Shown: positions 12,770-23,659 of the stretch, in pieces
How the letters are laid out: the number at the start of each line of letters is the position of its first letter
How positions within the stretch are numbered: the stretch's first letter is position 1
NCBI GenBank assembly: GCA_027919835.1
Contig: JANVFP010000037.1
Span: 62,001 to 126,000 of the forward strand
Origin: Lentinula raphanica
Taxonomy: Eukaryota; Basidiomycota; Agaricomycetes; Agaricales; Omphalotaceae
Direction: 5' to 3'
DNA: 64,000 nucleotides
The notes under the pieces: generated by a model
The model's database searches: none
What the model was told of the DNA's origin: nothing
What the model saw: only the letters and a program-made list of their open reading frames with translations
Program-made: the position numbers and the translations under genes

Positions 12770-15700
12770 TCAAAACAAATTGTACACCCTCCCGAGCGGT
12801 AGTCTCTTCGCCGGAGCCACATCTACCAGTTTCCCATCAGCTCTAACTTCATACGATTCTGGATCTACAGTGATGCTTGGAGTGGCATCGTTCCACTTCA
12901 TGTCTTTCTTGCCTATATTCCTACAATTCTTCACCGCCTCGAATCGTTTTGACAGTCCATAGGAAGCCACTGTCCCAGAATCGATGGAGATCTGAGATAC
13001 AAAGGCAACAGAATTGAGTGCTGCAGAGCCAGGTTTCGCTCCCCACATGGGTTTGGAGTAGAAGGGTTGGACAGAAGGTATCGAAGCGTTGGCGTCGCCC
13101 ATCTAAGGAACGACATGATATTATGTCAAATACTGTTCTCAAAGAGGTGTGATTTGTATACCTGTGACCAAGCGATGACTCCTGATTTCAGAACCATCTC
13201 TGGCTTCGCACCGAAGCTTGCAGGTTTCCAGAGCACAAGGTCTGCCAATCTTCCGACAGCAACTTGACCGATTAGATGGCTGATTCCATGGGTTATCGCC
13301 CTGGAGAACGGTCAGAAAAATCTGGTACCATAGATGACTCGTCTGTTGGCCACGTACGGGTTGATAGTATATTTGGCAATATATCTTTTCACTCTTGCGT
13401 TATCTTTACCAGGGTAGAGGTCTTTCCCATCCTTCTTCCAATCTTCATCGCCCAATTCTGTCAGTGGACCTCTACATTCCCGCATCTTACTGGCCGTCCT
13501 CCAAGTTCTCGACACTACCTCTCCAACTCTTCCCATAGCTTGAGAGTCTGAACTGATCATCGCTATCGCGCCGGTATCATGTAAGACGTCTTCTGCTGCA
13601 ACAGTTTCAGCTCTAATACGGGATTCGGCGAATGCAAGATCTTCTGGTATAGATTTGTCAAGGTGGTGGCAGACCATGAGCATCTGAAGGAATAAGATAG
13701 GGGTAACCTTGTAAGAAGCATCTTGAATGGAACTTACATCAAGATGTTCGTCCAATGTGTTGTTCGTGTAAGGTCTGGTAGGATTCGTGGATGACGGCAG
13801 AACGTTCTCTTGTCCGCACACCACGATGATATCTGGAGCATGTCCGCCGCCTAGACATTCAGCATGAACAAGGCGAAACTCTAATGTAGGGCCGTAACGA
13901 ATGATACTGTACCTGCTCCTTCACTATGATATGTATGAATAGTTCTGTTTTCGAAAGCGGCGATAGTGCCTGCAACATTTCGTCAGGAAGACGTGTTTGA
14001 ATGGCTGGGAGACTCACTTTCAACGAAACCACTTTCGTTAAGAGTATCGGTATGAATGTTCACCTAATGGGAAATGAGCATGTCGTAGGTATTCGGCGTT
14101 CACATTTTGAGCGAAAAGCTCACCTGGACATCATAATCATCGCCCACATCCAGACAGTTTTTTATAGCGACCGGCGTCGATCCCCAATCTTCATGCAACT
14201 TCAAACCTGCCGCTCCTGCTTTCACCACATCCTCCAGTGCCTTCCTCCCAGCATCGTTACCTTTCCCAGTGAATGCAAAGTTCATCGGTAACCCATCGGT
14301 CGCCGCCAACATATGACGCATATAGAACGGGCTACTCGTGCACGTTGTCGCGTTCGTACCAGCACTAGGACCTGTCCCGCCCCCGATCATAGTCGTCGTG
14401 CCAGCCGCGAGAGCTTCCTCAACCTGTTGTGGACAAATGTAGTGCACATGTGCGTCGATGGCGCCGGCGGTGACTATGAGCTTCTCGCCTGCGATGACTT
14501 CGGTGGAGGAGCCAATGACTAGATTGTCGTCGACGTTGGCCATCACGTCGGGATTTCCGGCTTTTCCAATGCCAGCGATGAGTCCGTTCTTAACGCCTAT
14601 GTCGGCCTGGCGAAGTCACGGAGAAGTGAATGAGACGATTTGACTTAAACTGAACATAGATCATGTATGTAGTACCTTGTAGATACCAGACCAGTCAACG
14701 ATCAGAGCATTGGTGATGACTAAATCAAGCGATTCACTGGAAGACCGGTTGGTTGCTTGGCCCATACCCTCCCGGATTGTTTTTCCTAGATCCCATTTGG
14801 ATAAGTTGTTTTGACACAGAGTGGCGATAAGTTCTTACCTCCACCGAACTTTACTTCGTCCCCATAGACCGTCTGTGTCCATGTACTGGACAGTCAGCAA
14901 AAGGAAGTGATTCATGACTGAGCACATACATACCTTATCATATTCAACTTCAATCCAAAGTTCCGTGTCCCCAAGCCTGACTCGATCACCGGTAGTGGGC
15001 CCAAACATTGAAATATACGCGTCTCTCCCAATATCCGTGTCTCCCGTAACTTGCAGCGCCCCAGGTTCCGGGATATGGCCAAACCCTTTCTGCACGAGCT
15101 CGCTGACAATCTGCTCCGTCATAGTAGGGTCTACGATACCAGTAGCAAGACCGTTCCCTCCCGATATAGTTCTTGTTCCGCCGATCGAACAGAGAGTGAC
15201 TGTTTTGACATCTCCTGGTTCGAAACGCACAGCGGTTCCTGCGGGGATATCAAGTCGTTTGCCGTATGCCCTTCCACGATCGAAAGTGAGTCGAGGATTG
15301 GTTTCGATGAAATGGTAATGTGAACCGATCTGGTCGTAGTGTTGAGTCAGTGAAGTGGAAGGAAATAGACTGAAACCAAACCTGAACGGGACGATCACCG
15401 TTGTTGGTGACTCTCAGCCTAACGCGCTCCCTACCCTTGTTGATCAATATCCTCTCTTTCTTAGCGACGACAGCACCTGGTGCCTTGACTGAGGCATAGT
15501 CGTCCGGGTTCGTGCTAGAAAAAGCGCTTTGTGGCGGTATGGGCAAGAAAGAGCCGTACAATGCTGCTTCTAGGTTTCCAGATTCTGTACAGATAGGATC
15601 GTGCACGGTGACAAGGAATACTCTAGAGAATGGCTTTAGGGGTTCGTGAAATCAACGGTATTAAGCTTACCCATCGACAAACGTCCCTTCTACTTGAATT

Positions 15701-15989
15701 TCGTGCAACAGACCTGGGACATCCGGGAGAACATGACGTCGTCCTAGAAGGTTTTTTCCATGCTGCATAAGTTCTGCAACGGTATGTTCACCATCGCGAA
15801 TACGTTCTTGGAGTTGCGACGCGATTAGCGCGGTTGCTTCGGTTTGATTTAGGCGCAATCCGCGTGCAAGACGTTTTTGAGCAAGGAATCCTGCCTAACA
15901 TAGTTAATTTAGAGAGCCTTGTGCCTAGAAGCTGTCTGTGATACCTGATGAAGGAGCAGCTTGGCTTCTTCTCTGGGAAGGAGATGCAT
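12770..15989 (-). CDS. urease, single-chain gamma-beta-alpha fungal type
   Basis: Urease hydrolyses urea to ammonia and carbamate at a bi-nickel site in the cytosol. The start at 15989 gives [15 protein letters not shown], the standard N-terminus of the gamma part. The beta part follows ([32 protein letters not shown]), then the catalytic alpha part. Nickel ligands and catalytic residues are all visible: [11 protein letters not shown] (His pair), [10 protein letters not shown] (the lysine that is carbamylated), [31 protein letters not shown], and the flap [20 protein letters not shown]. The later [12 protein letters not shown] is also present. The chain ends [12 protein letters not shown] with stop at 12770. 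About nine short introns interrupt it, one just before MLMVCHH. I see no break. Activation needs UreD/F/G homologues, which are not in this window. Confidence 0.95.
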
Positions 15990-16449
15990 TCTCGTAGATA
16001 AAGGACAACCTCAAAAGTCAGTTCAGACTTGAGTGTGTGAAATTACGGCGGGCCGATCGCGTAAATTCCCCTAACTGAGACTCTCTAAAGTTGCAACGTT
16101 GAACATCGTCAATTCTAACCGACATTCTCCTTCACCTTCGTCCTCGAATATATATCTCTTGTGCGCGCACCTTTACCGAGCAAAGCTTCATGACTCAAAG
16201 GCTATGGTTCATAAGGGCTGATTGATGTCATGGAGCTACATCTTGCACGTAGCACAGCCAAGTCCTGAGAACAAGCCAAAAGATTGGTAGGGTTCACGTA
16301 GGGTTGCGGCTTTTTTGCTCTTTCTCTACTTTCTTCGAGCTTCCAAGTCGATTCAGTACGTTCTCACTCAACGTCCAACGCTGTTTTCAAATTGAGGTGT
16401 TACAATTTCTAGCACCGAGTCCAGTAACCTTGCACCTTTCGCGATAGGT

Positions 16450-16467
16450 AGTTTTGCTGGCAAAACT
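16450..16467. promoter_or_regulatory. perfect palindrome upstream of secreted-protein gene 1
   Basis: The sequence AGTTTTGCTGGCAAAACT is an 8-bp inverted repeat with a 2-bp spacer. It lies about 385 bp before the ATG at 16853. The identical 18 bases occur before the paralogue (21698-21715), embedded in a longer similar block containing CCTTGC and GCGATAG. A dimeric regulator site, or part of a conserved core promoter, is inferred. Confidence 0.5.
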
Positions 16468-16619
16468 ATATCAACCCACTGTGTACGTCTTTTTTCTGTC
16501 TTTCTGTCTTCCTCCTCAGTGAAACGCTCACTGTATCACACAAAAATGTTTTCTTGTTCACCAGCAATCTCAAATCTCAATTTTTAGCAATATAGACTAC
16601 CACGGAACATTGTTCGTGG

Positions 16620-16852
16620 TCCTCTGCGTCTCAATCGCTTCTTATCATCGTCACCATCATCTTCTGCTCGCTATCGCGTGCATACGACAGATCGTTTTGT
16701 CCCTTCCCATCATCATCGCCTCCTGCTTGCTATCGCGCCCGAAAAATCATATTATCCTCTGTCTTTGGTCCCTGCCCATCACCATCACCATCACTTTATA
16801 CTCGCTTTCACGCGCAAGAAGAAATATCTGCTTCGTCCCTTCCCTCCCAGCG
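16620..16852 (+). repeat. imperfect tandem-repeat leader before secreted-protein gene 1
   Basis: Four imperfect units of roughly 55-65 bp share words such as CATCATC, TGCTCGCTATCGCG and GTCCCTTCCC. The last unit runs directly into the ATG at 16853. The same style of repeat precedes the paralogue. It is pyrimidine-rich and probably the 5' UTR. Confidence 0.55.
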
Positions 16853-18962
16853 ATGTTTCAACAAACGTTGACCCACTCCCTCTCTCGACCCATCTGGCTT
16901 TTATTAGCTATGAGCTACCTCCCCATCGCCTTCGTCGATGCCCTCCCATTGCCTGCGCGCTCTGATGTTCCTGGGGCTTTGACAGGAGCGAAGATACCCA
17001 TCACGCTCGCGTATTACTCCTCCATCCACAGTAGAACACTCAAAGAGAGACAAGTTAAAGACTACAGGAAGGCCATATTGCAAGCAGAAATGGAAGAAAG
17101 CGGGGAAATACCGAAGGAAGAAGGAAAGACCATAGGAAGTGAAGAAGTACAGTGGGCGAAGACGGTTTACGCAGCAGTGACCCCAGGTCTTTGCATCGGG
17201 TCCGAAAAATGTTGGTTCTATCAGACAGATCCAGAAAGGGCCAAAAGCATCAAAACAGACATACTTCCTCGAACAAGATCTCGCAAATCGCAGCTCAACA
17301 CAGACTCATCGAAAGTCGACACCGACTATCACAAGCCCCTGCTCGTATCCATTTCGGATGTCACTAAATTCCTGAATTTCGACAAAGACGCTCTGTCCAA
17401 GATTTTCTCGACATTCGCTGACCTCGAATCCGCGCTCACCCAAAGAAACATTCAAGTGAATATTTACGACGGGAGGTCGTTGATTTCTGCTATGTTGTTG
17501 CTCATGAAATCTATGGGGATTGTAGAAGGCTATGATGAATATCAGACTCTCGAGCAGAACACGAAGTCCAATGGGATGCCGTCATGGGGGACACTCCGGT
17601 TCGGACAGCGCGGCCTTCACAAGGGCAAGCTCAAAAACTTACCTGAAATCTGGATTCTCTATGAATCAGACAAGGATGACCTGGACTCTCTCTGCCTCGA
17701 ATTGTGGAACACCTGTTTGGTTTTTGAGGGAACTGAAGTCTTCGAGAAGGAATTGGATTTGCGGAAGGATCGCAAGAGACCCGACGAAAAGGATATCAGG
17801 ACTGACAAGCACCCTAGGTTGAATCTCCGACTCGATGATCTCTACATCGATTTGAAGCGGACTCATGATCCAAGGGCATCCGAGTATTTCAATCAAATCA
17901 AGGACGACTTGAAGAACGTGAAGAGGCTCAGTCAGTTAACTAGGGTCAAAATCAACGATAAATCGTCGTACATGCATGCCTGTTTCTGGCGTCTCCAGCA
18001 AGCGAAAATGCTGCGGCTCACAGATCAAGAGCTCCAAAAGAACTTGAACAAGCCACACCGAGACCTCATCTACAGGGACGTGTCCGGAAATCCTTTCGGT
18101 GCCAAGAGACCTGCGCCGCCTCCGGAAAGGGGTGTAAGCCGCAGCGACCACTCTGACAAGAGGCAGAAGTTGGATACTGGCACGACGTCTATGTCTTCTC
18201 CTGGCCCGAACAATCAAGACAGTCTCGGTGCTAATCATTCCAACAAGGGACCAATAGAGCCTCACCCGATGTCTTTTGCACCTGTTCTGCCTCCGGTGTG
18301 TTCAGTTATTCTCGTCGTCGTCTTACTGCTCTCTAAAACATCTCTACCTACAGGAACCGGTATCCGAAAATCCCGTCGGTGCCAAGAGACCTGCGCCACC
18401 TCTAGAGGAGGGTGGTAGCAGCAGTGATCAGTCTGACAACAGACAGAAATTGTATCCTGGCACGACGTCTATTTCTTCTGCTGGCCCGAGCAACCAAGAC
18501 AGTCACGGTGCTGATCATTCCAACGAGGGACTAAAAGAGCCTCACCCCATGTCTTTTGCACCTATTCTGCGTCCGGTGCGTTTAGTTGTCTTCGTCGTCG
18601 TCTTACTGCTCTCTAAGACATCTCTACTTACAGGAACCGGTATCTAACACGAAGTCTGTGTCCGCGGTCGCTGACACAAGCGGCAGCCAAAGACCTGACC
18701 CGATGTCTTTCAAAAACATTCTGCATGAGGTGTGTGCAGCATCGGCCTCTCCTCATTATCGTACTGCTCTCTAACATATCTCTATCTATTACAGGAACAG
18801 GTATCCAACACCAAGTCTACATCTCTCGCTGGCACAAGCGGCGACCAAAGACGTCACCCGATGTCTCTTCAAAACATTTTGAATGAGGTGTGTTTAGTAT
18901 TGCCCTCTCCTCGTCTTCGTACTTCTTGCTAAACCCATTACCAGGACCCACATCAACAGTAG
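16853..18962 (+). CDS. secreted protein of unknown family, copy 1, with duplicated C-terminal exons
   Basis: I do not recognise the family. The chosen ATG at 16853 gives a classic signal peptide (MFQQTLTHSLSR, then a hydrophobic core PIWLLLAMSYLPIAFVDA). Upstream in-frame sequence lacks ATG and is leader repeat. The mature part has a Cys pair in CIGSEKCWFY, then blocks shared with the paralogue: NIYDGRSLISAMLLLMKSMG, EGYDEYQTLEQN, WGTLRFGQ, PRLNLRLDDLYIDL and HACFWRLQQAKMLRLTDQEL. Predicted exons are 16853-18295, 18354-18575, 18634-18729, 18795-18887 and 18945-18962, all in phase 0, giving 623 aa. The tail repeats AKRPAPP...PMSF and contains basic KRQK, which resembles a nuclear signal. A secreted effector-like role is only a guess. 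Confidence 0.72.
18085..18944 (+). repeat. tandem exon-plus-intron duplication in the tail of secreted-protein gene 1
   Basis: The end of exon 1 (from about 18085) with its intron (18296-18353) is repeated as exon 2 with its intron (18354-18633). The two introns are both 58 bp and nearly identical, including CTCGTCGTC/TTCGTCGTC and TCTTACTGCTCTCTAA. Two shorter units follow (exons 3 and 4), each ending in PMSx-x-NIL-x-E before a GTGTG donor. All junctions are phase 0, so adding or losing a unit keeps the frame. Confidence 0.8.
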
Positions 18963-19659
18963 GGCGAGCTCATCATCTCATGGGCGACTGTTGGGCGTAG
19001 TATGGTTTGACTGAGAGAAGTCCGGCCTTCGAGGCAATACTTAGTCTGCTGTATTGTCTTCAGTTAAACGGACTCATCCGAGATAGAATTCATACTTAGA
19101 AATGTTGATTCGGGACTATCTAGCCCTCGACCGCATGCACTTTATGAGTGACTCGGGTCAGGGAGGGTCCTTGGATCTTTGTACAATAAATTTGATTTAC
19201 TGATTGATTTGATACTTCTGGCACTGGCTCATATCCTCTCATATCGAGTCGCTCTCAGGTGTATCTGCACCGTTGAGGGTCGGAGGATGCAAATTGGGAA
19301 TGGCTGGTTGTAGACCAGGCAGGAGGAACAGGAGGGAATAGGGCGGGATGATAAAGATCTTCGCCTGATGACTGCTTTTTGTCATCGTCACTCCTTTCAC
19401 TGCTCCCACAAATATCAACATCTTGAACAAATCTGAGGAGTTGGCATAATATTTCCAGGTGAGATTTCCGTTCGTTCTGTGCTCATTTCAGAGCAACTGT
19501 ATACATATATGCTTCCTTATCTTACATCTGGATTCTGAACCACGTCAGCTGCTTAGAAGCGTGTCGATCTCAGTTGGTATCGCGTATCCTCCATGTCTTC
19601 TTGATAACAACCGTGAGTCTACTTTTTCCTTCACCTAATTCACGTCTGAACGTTCATTA
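18963..19659. other. 3' flank and spacer, no gene seen
   Basis: AT-rich sequence containing a candidate polyadenylation word (CAATAAA near 19185). Nothing else is supported. Confidence 0.4.
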
Positions 19660-21220
19660 TTAGCTTTCCGCCACCGAGAACAAGGATAAACAGAGTCTCA
19701 CCCCAGCTTGGACGGGCTGCCGTCTCCAAATCAAGGCTCCGCACCCCGTTATTCCTCAGTCTTACCTCCATCAACACCTAGTACCCTACCACAATCGATA
19801 TCTCCATGCTGAAAATGCGATGTCAACGTCGAGGATCGGAGGTCTGGATGTTAATGAAGGTGGAACAGGCGTATTATGGGATAGGAAGGCCGAGGCTGAT
19901 GAAAAGTCGGAAGACGCGTTTAGATCCACGAAACCATTGGTACGTACACATTGTACAATACAATGACTAAGGGCGTAGCTCATACATCTCTCAGCATTTT
20001 TTCAGCTTGATTTTGTGTATCTGTTGTTATTGTCAATGTTCTCGCCGCTTCTCGGACACAAGGCCAGATAAGCTGTTGGACGCCGGTGTTCGTTCTAAAC
20101 AGCCGCTCGTAACCGAATCCTCACCCTCCCACTTCGCACTTCACGCCCGGCGTAAATGTGAGTAGTCTGGAGATTAACTCTGGGTCACCAGAGTTCACTT
20201 CAGTCGCCGTTCCGACATTTTGTCCAGCTTCCTCCGCAGGGAGATCATTGCTGTCATCTACCACCATTACACCGACTGCGACTCTACCTCTTCACAGACG
20301 AAAACAGATACGGCTGAAACTGTCACCGATCTCGCCCGTATCCTAGAAATATTTCTCTGGCCAAACTCTCCTTCTTTGCGACGAACACACCTACACTTAT
20401 CTCTGGTTGGAATGCCCTCCCTAAACGGACAACATTTCTCGCGGAGCTAAGGACTGACAATGCTGTCTGAGTGTAAAAGCATACATTTTCGGACGCCAAA
20501 ATTGATTCAAGGAGGATGGATCGAGTCCGTACCTGATGGGTACAAAGAAGTTTATTCCATAGGCGGAGAATGGGAGTTGGAGTCGTCGTGAAGGATGAGG
20601 AGGACATGCTGGTGGTGACTCGTGAGGGAGGGCGAGAGAGGATATGCCCTCTACACCTACACTTCGACCGTACAAGGCATCTCGCAGTCGTCTGGATTCC
20701 AGGTGTTGTGCTTCTTCAGTCGATATAGGGTGTTTCCAATATGATGCCTTATGACGCTGTTGTAGGATGAACGAAAGAGCAGGTCATTGGTGATGGCAAG
20801 TCAGAAAGGTCAACACTTGTGGGTGCGTTTGGGTTGGAGGCTGTGATGTTCCTCGGGGATGATGACAGTATGGTTCACAGTCGCGAATATCGTGTCGCGT
20901 GTCTTCGCGAACTGGCTTACAAGTTACAACGCTGTCGTGCTCCGGAGCCGCCATATTTTCTACGCTCGTCCTTCAAATTCTACGTTCAAGGATTCTTAAC
21001 TGGAGACTGTCATCTCGGGTGTCGAGGTTATCCTGTTGTGAATCCTGAACATTTATTCATGACCTATCTGCGCCTCAAACCTCAGTTCCAGTCACCGACT
21101 AGTACAACCATCAGTCCAACGCCGACCAACGCCGACCAGTACATCAAAGACATGCTGGACTCGATTTTGTCAATCCAACAGGCGATGGGCTCCGTTGGAA
21201 CTTGGCCCTTGTCGACGTAG
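19660..21220 (+). CDS. possible multi-exon or degenerate gene, unrecognised
   Basis: Several stretches look coding but lie in different frames. One begins near 19664 (SATENKDKQSLTPAWTG) and ends in a GTACGT donor at about 19938. Others are FLRREIIAVIYHHYTDCDS (about 20220), LISGWNALPKRTTFLAELR (about 20400), HFRTPKLIQGGWIESVPDG (about 20485) and the longest (20819-21220), MGAFGLEAVMFLGDDDSM onward, ending GTWPLST. I could not join them into one clean frame and do not recognise a family. Either the gene has many short exons or it is a pseudogene. The end at 21220 is an in-frame stop; the start is unknown. Confidence 0.3.
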
Positions 21221-21697
21221 CAGAATTCTCTTTGAGACTTGAGTCCTCTCTGATTTTACCCAGTTTCTCTGCACAGGGTCCTTTCGATTTACCTTTGTTC
21301 AGCTTTTGATCTCGAACACTGTATCCTGTGCATCCATTTTTTTTCGCGCAGACCATATGACTTGATATCCAGGGTTGATTGATCAAGGAAGATAACGCAC
21401 AGCCAACCAAAACTCGGCAAAGGCTGTAACGTTTGAGAATCGCGATGGGCCTTGAGCTTGATGAGCCTGCAGTATTGTTGCGTCGTCTTGCAATTGGCTG
21501 GAACAAGCAATACACTGGGTGGGTTATATAGCAGCTGTGGGTTTTTCATTTTTTTCCCCACCTTCTTTGAGTTCTCAACGCTAGTGCAGTATGTTTTCGC
21601 TCATCGTTGAACATTCGTCTCTCATTCTAACCTGTGATCGATATCCCTAGCACGTCATTGCACCTTCAGTAACCTTGCCCCTTCCGCGATAGAAGAG

Positions 21698-21715
21698 AGT
21701 TTTGCTGGCAAAACT
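21698..21715. promoter_or_regulatory. perfect palindrome upstream of secreted-protein gene 2
   Basis: Identical to the 18-base palindrome at 16450-16467 and at a similar place relative to the gene start (about 480 bp before ATG 22193). Flanking words are also conserved, including CCTTGC, CGCGATAG and, downstream, CTGTGTACGT. Confidence 0.5.
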
Positions 21716-21859
21716 TAGTCTATCGTCCCACTGCTGTGTACGTGTTTCGCTCTATGTCTCTCAAGTAAAATGCTCATATCGTACAATGGAAACTTTTCTC
21801 GCCCATCTGCAATTACCACTCCTAGCTCTGTTGAACCCTCCGAGATCGTTCGTGCTACT

Positions 21860-22192
21860 CCTCGTTTGAGTCGCTTATCGTCACCGTCGCTCTCTTGCCT
21901 GTTGCTTGCTATTGCGTGCAACAAAAAACAGACCGTACTCTATTGTACTTTGTGTCTGGTCCCTTCTCATCGCCGCCACCTGCTGCTCACCGTCGCGTTG
22001 TTGGTTCCCTCCAATCACCGCCACCTGCTTGCTCGCTATCGCGCGCGCAAAGAAAAAACACCTCGTGCTTGTCGTGTCTGGTCCTTGCCTATCGTCATCA
22101 TCACTCCTCACTCGCTCTCACGTTCGCGCAGGAACAGTTCATACTCCGTTTCTCATTCCTACCCTCGCTCCTTGTTCCCGTCTATCCCAACG
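21860..22192 (+). repeat. imperfect tandem-repeat leader before secreted-protein gene 2
   Basis: About five degenerate units share CACCGCCACCTGCTTGCT-like and GTGTCTGGTCC-like words, running into the ATG at 22193. The stretch is open in three forward frames because the unit avoids stops, which creates long but misleading open frames. It matches the leader of gene 1 in organisation and wording. Confidence 0.55.
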
Positions 22193-23659
22193 ATGTTCCG
22201 TCGCACGTTGTCCCTATCCCTCTTTCGATCTATCTGGCTTCTGTTAGCCGTGAATTACCTCCATGTCGCTCTTGTCGATGCCTTCCCGTTGCCCCCCAGC
22301 CCTGGTGTTTCTCAGCCTGGGCTATTAGAACCTCGGGCTTCCGAAGACGAGATACCTCTTACAGTTGGGATCTACAAACGGGCTGACAATGCCTTTAGAA
22401 TGTGGGCTACATATCAGTACGCACTCACCGAAGATAGTGACCCATACCCACTCGACTCAAAGTTCACTTACACTCCTTGCTTTGGGTCGACATGTTGGAT
22501 TTACAAGGACGATGGTCCAGAAGGACCAAGACTCGAGGAATTAAGTCTCACTCACACGAAGACAAAAAATCCCTCGCAACCCGATCCGTACTATTTCCGC
22601 GGGGTACAGGCATCGATTTCAAATCCAGATTCGTTCCGCGCTTGGTATGATAATCTAGTCCAGTCTCCGACGACTATGCTTGGCAAAATCAAATCAGAGC
22701 TCAGCAAAAACCGCATTGACGTGGATATCAATGACGGGAGGTCGCTGTCTTCTGCCGCATTTCGGCTTCTGACAAAATTGGAGCTCTTGAAGGGCTACAA
22801 CGAAGATCAGACCATCGAGCAGAACCTAGTAGAGCTCGTGCCACGTTCATCAGAGTGGTCCTCTCTCCGGTTTGGAAAGTCCGAGGTTGAAATAGTTCAG
22901 GGAAATAGAGAAGCTGATGTATGGAAACCCATGGTCGTCAAAGGGGTATACAAGGAACCGAACTCTCTCTACTATGGTTTCTGGGAGCTCGGCTATGTTT
23001 TCAAGAAACCCAAGTCTGGAACAGTTCAAATCGTTCAGATCAAACCTATTGTCCGGGAATGGTATCCTGGCAATCCACCTAGCAAAGATTATTTTCCCAG
23101 GTTGAATCTCCAACTCGATGGATTTTACGCGGGGCAGGAACGCCGTTCAACATTATCAACATTTGGCAACCAAGTCAAGGACAATCTGGCGAATGTCCAA
23201 TTTCTCAAGGAGCAGACTGGAGTAGAGATTGTCGATTTCGAGTCACTCTGCCATGCCCATTTCCGTTATCTCCAGCACATACATTGGCTCTCGCTCACAC
23301 CAGAAGAACTGAAAAAGAACTTGGAGAAGCCACCCACAAACCTCATCTATCGAGTAATGAGCGACGAGCGCACCCAGAAGGACAAAATACAAGCTAGCCA
23401 TGGGTACAGGCTGATTGCAAGCAAGCCTCCTGGTTCGAGTGGCGCTGCTGGTCCAAGCCAGTTAAACCCTGGCGCATCTTCTGATGGCCAATCCAGATCT
23501 TCCCCACCCACCACGACGTCGAATACTCACAGAATGACCCCAGACGACGACATACCGCCGAACAAGAAATCAAAAATGTCTTCCGCTAACATTCTGAATA
23601 AGGTATGTCTCAAATCTTCTTCACTGTACTCCTTTCTAAAGATGTCTCAGGAAGAGTAG
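22193..23659 (+). CDS. secreted protein of unknown family, copy 2
   Basis: Paralogue of the gene at 16853, same strand. ATG 22193 opens a signal peptide (MFRRTLSLSLFRSIWLLLAV, then NYLHVALVDAFPLP). The Cys pair is in CFGSTCWIYKDD. Shared blocks are DINDGRSLSSAAFRLLTK, KGYNEDQTIEQN, WSSLRFGK, FPRLNLQLDGFYAG and CHAHFRYLQHIHWLSLTPEEL. The tail is Ser/Pro-rich with basic NKKSKMSSANILNK, lacking the duplicated AKRPAPP units of copy 1. Exon 1 runs to 23602 and a 48-bp intron leads to EE-stop, giving about 472 aa. If that intron is retained the frame stays open and reaches the same stop. Function is unknown; secretion is supported only by the signal peptide. Confidence 0.72.
   Translation: MFRRTLSLSLFRSIWLLLAVNYLHVALVDAFPLPPSPGVSQPGLLEPRASEDEIPLTVGIYKRADNAFRMWATYQYALTEDSDPYPLDSKFTYTPCFGSTCWIYKDDGPEGPRLEELSLTHTKTKNPSQPDPYYFRGVQASISNPDSFRAWYDNLVQSPTTMLGKIKSELSKNRIDVDINDGRSLSSAAFRLLTKLELLKGYNEDQTIEQNLVELVPRSSEWSSLRFGKSEVEIVQGNREADVWKPMVVKGVYKEPNSLYYGFWELGYVFKKPKSGTVQIVQIKPIVREWYPGNPPSKDYFPRLNLQLDGFYAGQERRSTLSTFGNQVKDNLANVQFLKEQTGVEIVDFESLCHAHFRYLQHIHWLSLTPEELKKNLEKPPTNLIYRVMSDERTQKDKIQASHGYRLIASKPPGSSGAAGPSQLNPGASSDGQSRSSPPTTTSNTHRMTPDDDIPPNKKSKMSSANILNKVCLKSSSLYSFLKMSQEE

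Larger units (their letters stand above)
15990..16852. other. shared upstream region of urease and secreted-protein gene 1
   Basis: The two genes diverge here, so this stretch holds both promoters. The right half contains a perfect palindrome and a repeat-rich leader, listed separately. The 16610-16852 part stays open in all the frames used by neighbouring short reading frames, but has no good ATG in the frame of the secreted protein until 16853. Confidence 0.45.

Noticed and set aside
12770..16000. Long plus-strand frames across the urease region
   Set aside because: They are antisense shadows of urease exons and lack any protein signature.
16610..16852. N-terminal extension of secreted-protein gene 1
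   Set aside because: The open frame begins at TTG, consists of leader repeats, and would bury the signal peptide. The ATG at 16853 gives a clean signal peptide matched by the paralogue.
21860..22192. CRISPR-like repeat array
   Set aside because: Units are imperfect, have no unique spacers and lie in a eukaryotic 5' leader.
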